Under the pieces are notes generated by a model. That model was not told the origin of the DNA and ran no database searches. It saw only the letters and a list, made by a program, of their open reading frames with translations. 64,000 nucleotides of DNA. It comes from Bin34 sp963422415. GTDB taxonomy: Bacteria > Chloroflexota > Anaerolineae > Caldilineales > Caldilineaceae. The position numbers were made by a program, and so were the translations under genes. Below are positions 61,405-64,000 of this stretch, piece by piece (position 1 is the first letter of the stretch; each line of letters starts with the position of its first letter). The stretch spans positions 1,426,001 to 1,490,000 of the forward strand of contig OY729430.1 of NCBI GenBank assembly GCA_963422415.1. Direction: 5' to 3'.

Positions 61405-62430
61405 TCAGCCGTCTTGGGATTGTTCCGCCATGGCTTGGGCCTCCAAGGCCAGTCGCATGGCGGCCAGGCAATGCGACTGGCCCATGGCGGTCTCGGTGCG
61501 GTGGCGGATGTCGTTCAGCAAGAGTCGCCCGAAGGGCAACTCCACGTCTCGGCAGTCCTCATACCGGGTGGTCTGGGAATCCACGACATACAGATGGTCG
61601 CCGCGGGTGTCCGGTCGGCCCACATCGATGTTTGTGCGAACCTCCATGTACCCCTCCGTGCCCAGTACGATCAGGCGAGTGTCTCCCCACACGGGCAACC
61701 CGAGAGGGCTGAACCAGTCCACGCGCAGGTAGCCAGAACAGGTCTCGCCCCGTATCAGCACGTCGCCGAAATCCTCCAGCTCGGGAAATTCCGGATGCGC
61801 TCGATTGGCCACTTGCGCGGCCAGAATGTGCGGATTTGGATCCTGGCCAAAGGCCAAGTACAGATCAAATTGGTGCGTGGCGATGTCACACAAAATGCCG
61901 CCGTATTGCCTTTTGCGGAAAAACCAGTCGGGTCGGGTTTCGGCCCGCAGCGAATGGGGTCCGGTGCCCAAGGTGTGAATGACCTGACCGATGGCTCCGG
62001 CCTGAGCCAGTTCCAGGGCCCGCACCATGGCCCGGCTGCCCAATCGTTCCCCATAGGCAATGGCGTAGATGCGACCCGTGTCCACCTGGGCTTGTTGCAC
62101 GTCGGCCCACTGGGTCAAGGTGGTCATGCCGCCCTTGTCACTGAATACATCCTTGCCATGTTGCATGGCGCGTACGGCAATGCCTGCCCGTTCGGAGGGG
62201 ATGGCCGCGGTCAGAATCAGGTCTATCTTCTCGCTTTCGTAGATCTCCTGCGGATCCGGGCAGACCTGGGTTGCGGGAAACCGCCGCGAAAAGCGCCGCT
62301 GCAGATCCAGTTCCGGTGCATGGGCCGCGCGCAGTTCCGCGCCTGCGCCCAGCAGCGTGCCGATCATGCTGTATATATGGTTGTGATTCAGACCGATGGC
62401 CGCCATGCGGACGGGGGGAGGCGAGGTCAT
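61405..62430 (-). CDS. Gfo/Idh/MocA-like protein with atypical nucleotide motif
   Basis: 341 residues. The beginning AAIGLNHNHIYSMIG has the beta-alpha-beta start of the family, but the GxGxxG loop is replaced by GLNHNHIY, and the EKP motif is DVFSDKGGM. The C-terminal domain with CDIATHQFDLYLAF is normal. The Lys of the EKP region is kept, so catalysis is still possible with altered cofactor binding. ATG at 62430, eight bases after the MetE-like stop; a very long upstream frame is antisense shadow. Probably a substrate-specific dehydrogenase or a cofactor-retaining enzyme. Confidence 0.85.
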   Translation of the reverse strand: MTSPPPVRMAAIGLNHNHIYSMIGTLLGAGAELRAAHAPELDLQRRFSRRFPATQVCPDPQEIYESEKIDLILTAAIPSERAGIAVRAMQHGKDVFSDKGGMTTLTQWADVQQAQVDTGRIYAIAYGERLGSRAMVRALELAQAGAIGQVIHTLGTGPHSLRAETRPDWFFRKRQYGGILCDIATHQFDLYLAFGQDPNPHILAAQVANRAHPEFPELEDFGDVLIRGETCSGYLRVDWFSPLGLPVWGDTRLIVLGTEGYMEVRTNIDVGRPDTRGDHLYVVDSQTTRYEDCRDVELPFGRLLLNDIRHRTETAMGQSHCLAAMRLALEAQAMAEQSQDG

Positions 62431-62438
62431 GGACGATT

Positions 62439-63488
62439 TCAGGAGCCGGCGGAGTAGAACAGGTTGCGGCCCGCCACCAACTGCCGCATCTTGCCGTCTG
62501 CCACATTGCGCGGCAACATCCAGAACCCGCAGTCTGGATGCACCCAGGCAATTCGCTCCGCTCCGATCAATCGGACGGCCTCTTCCATGCGGCGCGCGAC
62601 AATGTCCGGAGTTTCGATCTCCAAGTCCTTGACATCCACTACGCCGATGCCCAGTGCAATGTTCGGTCTCAGGTCCTGAAAGGCCTCCAGCTCCCCGTAG
62701 CCGCGGCGGGCGAACTCCAGGACAAGGGTGTCGACCGTGAGATTGTTGAAGAACGGAACCAGGTCTTGCCAAACACCGGACTGAAGGGTCTGGCCGCCGT
62801 AGTTGCCAAAGCACAGGTGCAGGGCCTTCTCGTTCGGAATGGCCTGCAACACCACATTCAGGGGTTCGTGCGCCCATGCCGTATCCGCGGGATGACCAGG
62901 CAGGTTGGCTTCGTCCACCTGCAGTACGTCGGCCTCGATGCCCTGAATGCTCTGGGCCAGCGTTTGGGCCAAGGCCATGGTCAGGTCCGGCAGGGTGCCG
63001 TAATGCGTGTCGTACACCGTCTTGGCCAGCATGTAGGGCGAAGTGACCGTGAACTTGACCGGGTACGAGGTCAACTGGCGCAGTTCCGCGTAGTCCGCCG
63101 CCAAGTCCAAGTGGCCTTGCCCCAGAGGCCCTCGGACAATGCCCGCCGGCCGAGTCCGAAACCGCATGCCGCCCTGTGCGTGGAAGGCCCGGGTTTCCGC
63201 CTGCGACAGGATCGCCTCCACGCCCTCCATAGGACGCAGAAAGTATTCGATCATCCCGTTGGTTTCCGGATGATTGAAGTCGAAGCGCCCCATCTCTCCA
63301 TCCACCAGCACGTCCAGACCCGCCAGTTCCTGGGTTTTCAGTACCACCTGCATGGCGTCCCGCAACGTGGCGGCGCCCGGGGCGGCGTAGACCCAGCGGG
63401 GTACCGGATAGCTGCCTACCAGTGTGGTGCGAATTGCGCCTTGAGGCGGGGAAACGGACATGCTCGGCTTGGTGAAGTCAGAATTCAA
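62439..63488 (-). CDS. MetE C-terminal-like protein (cobalamin-independent methionine synthase superfamily)
   Basis: 349 residues corresponding to the C-terminal catalytic barrel of MetE, without the N-terminal half. Zn-site-like residues are visible in ALHLCFGNYGG and WVHPDCGFWMLP, with DEANLPG as a further candidate. Such short forms transfer methyl groups from various donors, or act in methylthiol or other degradation. The TTG at 63488 overlaps the stop of the upstream gene; the ATG at 63461 is an alternative start. Operon with a flavin oxidoreductase upstream and Gfo/Idh genes downstream suggests demethylation of a methylated compound (inference). Confidence 0.85.
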   Translation of the reverse strand: MNSDFTKPSMSVSPPQGAIRTTLVGSYPVPRWVYAAPGAATLRDAMQVVLKTQELAGLDVLVDGEMGRFDFNHPETNGMIEYFLRPMEGVEAILSQAETRAFHAQGGMRFRTRPAGIVRGPLGQGHLDLAADYAELRQLTSYPVKFTVTSPYMLAKTVYDTHYGTLPDLTMALAQTLAQSIQGIEADVLQVDEANLPGHPADTAWAHEPLNVVLQAIPNEKALHLCFGNYGGQTLQSGVWQDLVPFFNNLTVDTLVLEFARRGYGELEAFQDLRPNIALGIGVVDVKDLEIETPDIVARRMEEAVRLIGAERIAWVHPDCGFWMLPRNVADGKMRQLVAGRNLFYSAGS

Positions 63489-64000
63489 GGGGCGGTGGTC
63501 AGCGCGCGCAGTTGTGCATGAGCCGGACTCTGCTTGTAGAAGTCATCCAAGGGGAAGCAGCCGGATACAAGTCCGTTGCGAGGGGCGGTGGTGCAATCGC
63601 TGAACGTCCGGCAGATCCGCTTGCGCTGCAACGGCCGGCCCGCCAACACGTGGGCCGGCAGTTCGGGATAGGAAAGCGTCATGCGTCCCAAGCCCACAAA
63701 ATCCGTCAATCCCGTGCGCACCGCGTGCTGGGCCACCTGGGGCAGCCACTCCTGCAGATAGGAATAGCCCGATCCGACCAAGGTCAAGTCCGGACATTGG
63801 GCCTTCAACTGGCCCACCGCGGCAATTTGCCGGGCCACTCCCACCAAGGGGTCTTCCGGGGGCTGGTAGCCGTCCGAGGGCGGGAACAGCGCCGGCCGCT
63901 GAATGTGGGGGGAATAGTAGGGACTGCCTGCGGTGACGTTGACCAATTGAATGTCCAAGTCTCGCAACAGATGCAGAAACTGCACGGCTTCCTGCAGGTC
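63485..64000 (-). CDS. NADH:flavin oxidoreductase (OYE family), 3' part only
   Basis: The visible 171 codons are the C-terminal part of an Old Yellow Enzyme-like TIM barrel: VNVTAGSPYYSPHIQRPA, GYQPPEDPLVGVARQI, LVGSGYSYLQEWLP, FVGLGRMTLSYPELP and CRTFSDCTTAPRNGL. The N-terminal half is beyond the window, so the true start is unknown. FMN-dependent reduction of enones or, in longer relatives, demethylation reactions. First visible gene of the right-hand catabolic operon, overlapping the MetE-like start. Confidence 0.88.
   Translation of the reverse strand, partial: DLQEAVQFLHLLRDLDIQLVNVTAGSPYYSPHIQRPALFPPSDGYQPPEDPLVGVARQIAAVGQLKAQCPDLTLVGSGYSYLQEWLPQVAQHAVRTGLTDFVGLGRMTLSYPELPAHVLAGRPLQRKRICRTFSDCTTAPRNGLVSGCFPLDDFYKQSPAHAQLRALTTAP

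Noticed and set aside
1..64000. CRISPR array, insertion sequence or prophage
   Set aside because: No regularly spaced repeats, no transposase or integrase and no phage structural genes were found in the window.

Overview
The window is a GC-rich, gene-dense bacterial segment with no phage or plasmid core. The best guess for its source is a heterotrophic member of the Chloroflexota (Caldilineae/Anaerolineae type). Grounds are the Tat-plus-lipobox signals on the sugar-binding proteins, the many Gfo/Idh, sulfatase, PhyH and amidohydrolase genes, ABC importers encoded without their own ATPase, and a very divergent GroEL-like chaperonin. This assignment is an inference from gene style; there is no rRNA to confirm it.

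Left part (1-13.5 kb): a truncated formylglycine-type sulfatase, a second sulfatase-like enzyme with Thr in the nucleophile position, and a PhyH dioxygenase, all on the minus strand. Then, on the plus strand, come an alpha/beta hydrolase overlapping a peptidase-S51-like protein with a CysRS-like tail, the wreck of a mycoredoxin-thioredoxin reductase pair, NAD-dependent formate dehydrogenase, a tandem amidohydrolase pair followed by a Rieske protein, and an M20 peptidase. From 13.3 to 16.8 kb lies an accessory patch: a restriction-like PD-(D/E)xK + RAMA protein, a Panacea/YwgA-like protein, a truncated HEPN gene, and decayed partial copies of two neighbouring genes.

Middle (16.9-37.9 kb): two carbohydrate ABC import operons (binding protein plus two permeases, each with a strong hairpin after the binding-protein gene), the second one running into a PhyH gene. 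A divergent Gfo/Idh-aminotransferase pair sits between them. Next are tRNA-Arg(CCG), a near-leaderless XRE regulator with a widely conserved but uncharacterised partner, a molybdenum hydroxylase operon (FAD, 2Fe-2S and Mo subunits plus a MoaD/ThiS-like protein with an unusual tail), mutS, and an unknown gene.

Right part (38-64 kb): a long minus-strand run for hexuronate/sugar-acid catabolism (enolase-superfamily dehydratase, pyruvate kinase, NAD-dependent epimerase, UxaE, UxuB-like SDR, FGGY kinase, 2-hydroxyacid dehydrogenase) interrupted by a beta-propeller protein and a chaperonin-like protein that seems to have lost catalytic residues. A plus-strand envelope-glycan cluster follows (two GT4 enzymes, a polyprenyl-phosphate sugar transferase, an MGDG-synthase-like GT, a LysM-lamin-tail membrane protein, an Arg/Gly-rich protein, a WecA/MraY-like transferase missing a key Asp), convergent with dnaA. 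The window ends in a second sugar-catabolic operon (flavin oxidoreductase, MetE-like protein, two Gfo/Idh proteins, TIM-barrel isomerase).

Nothing here is clearly a complete, new multi-gene system. The strongest leads are the pseudo-chaperonin/propeller pair, the amidohydrolase pair in which one partner lacks a metal-ligand His, the XRE/conserved-unknown pair carrying an in-frame palindromic insert, and the small defence-like patch at 13.6-16.8 kb.
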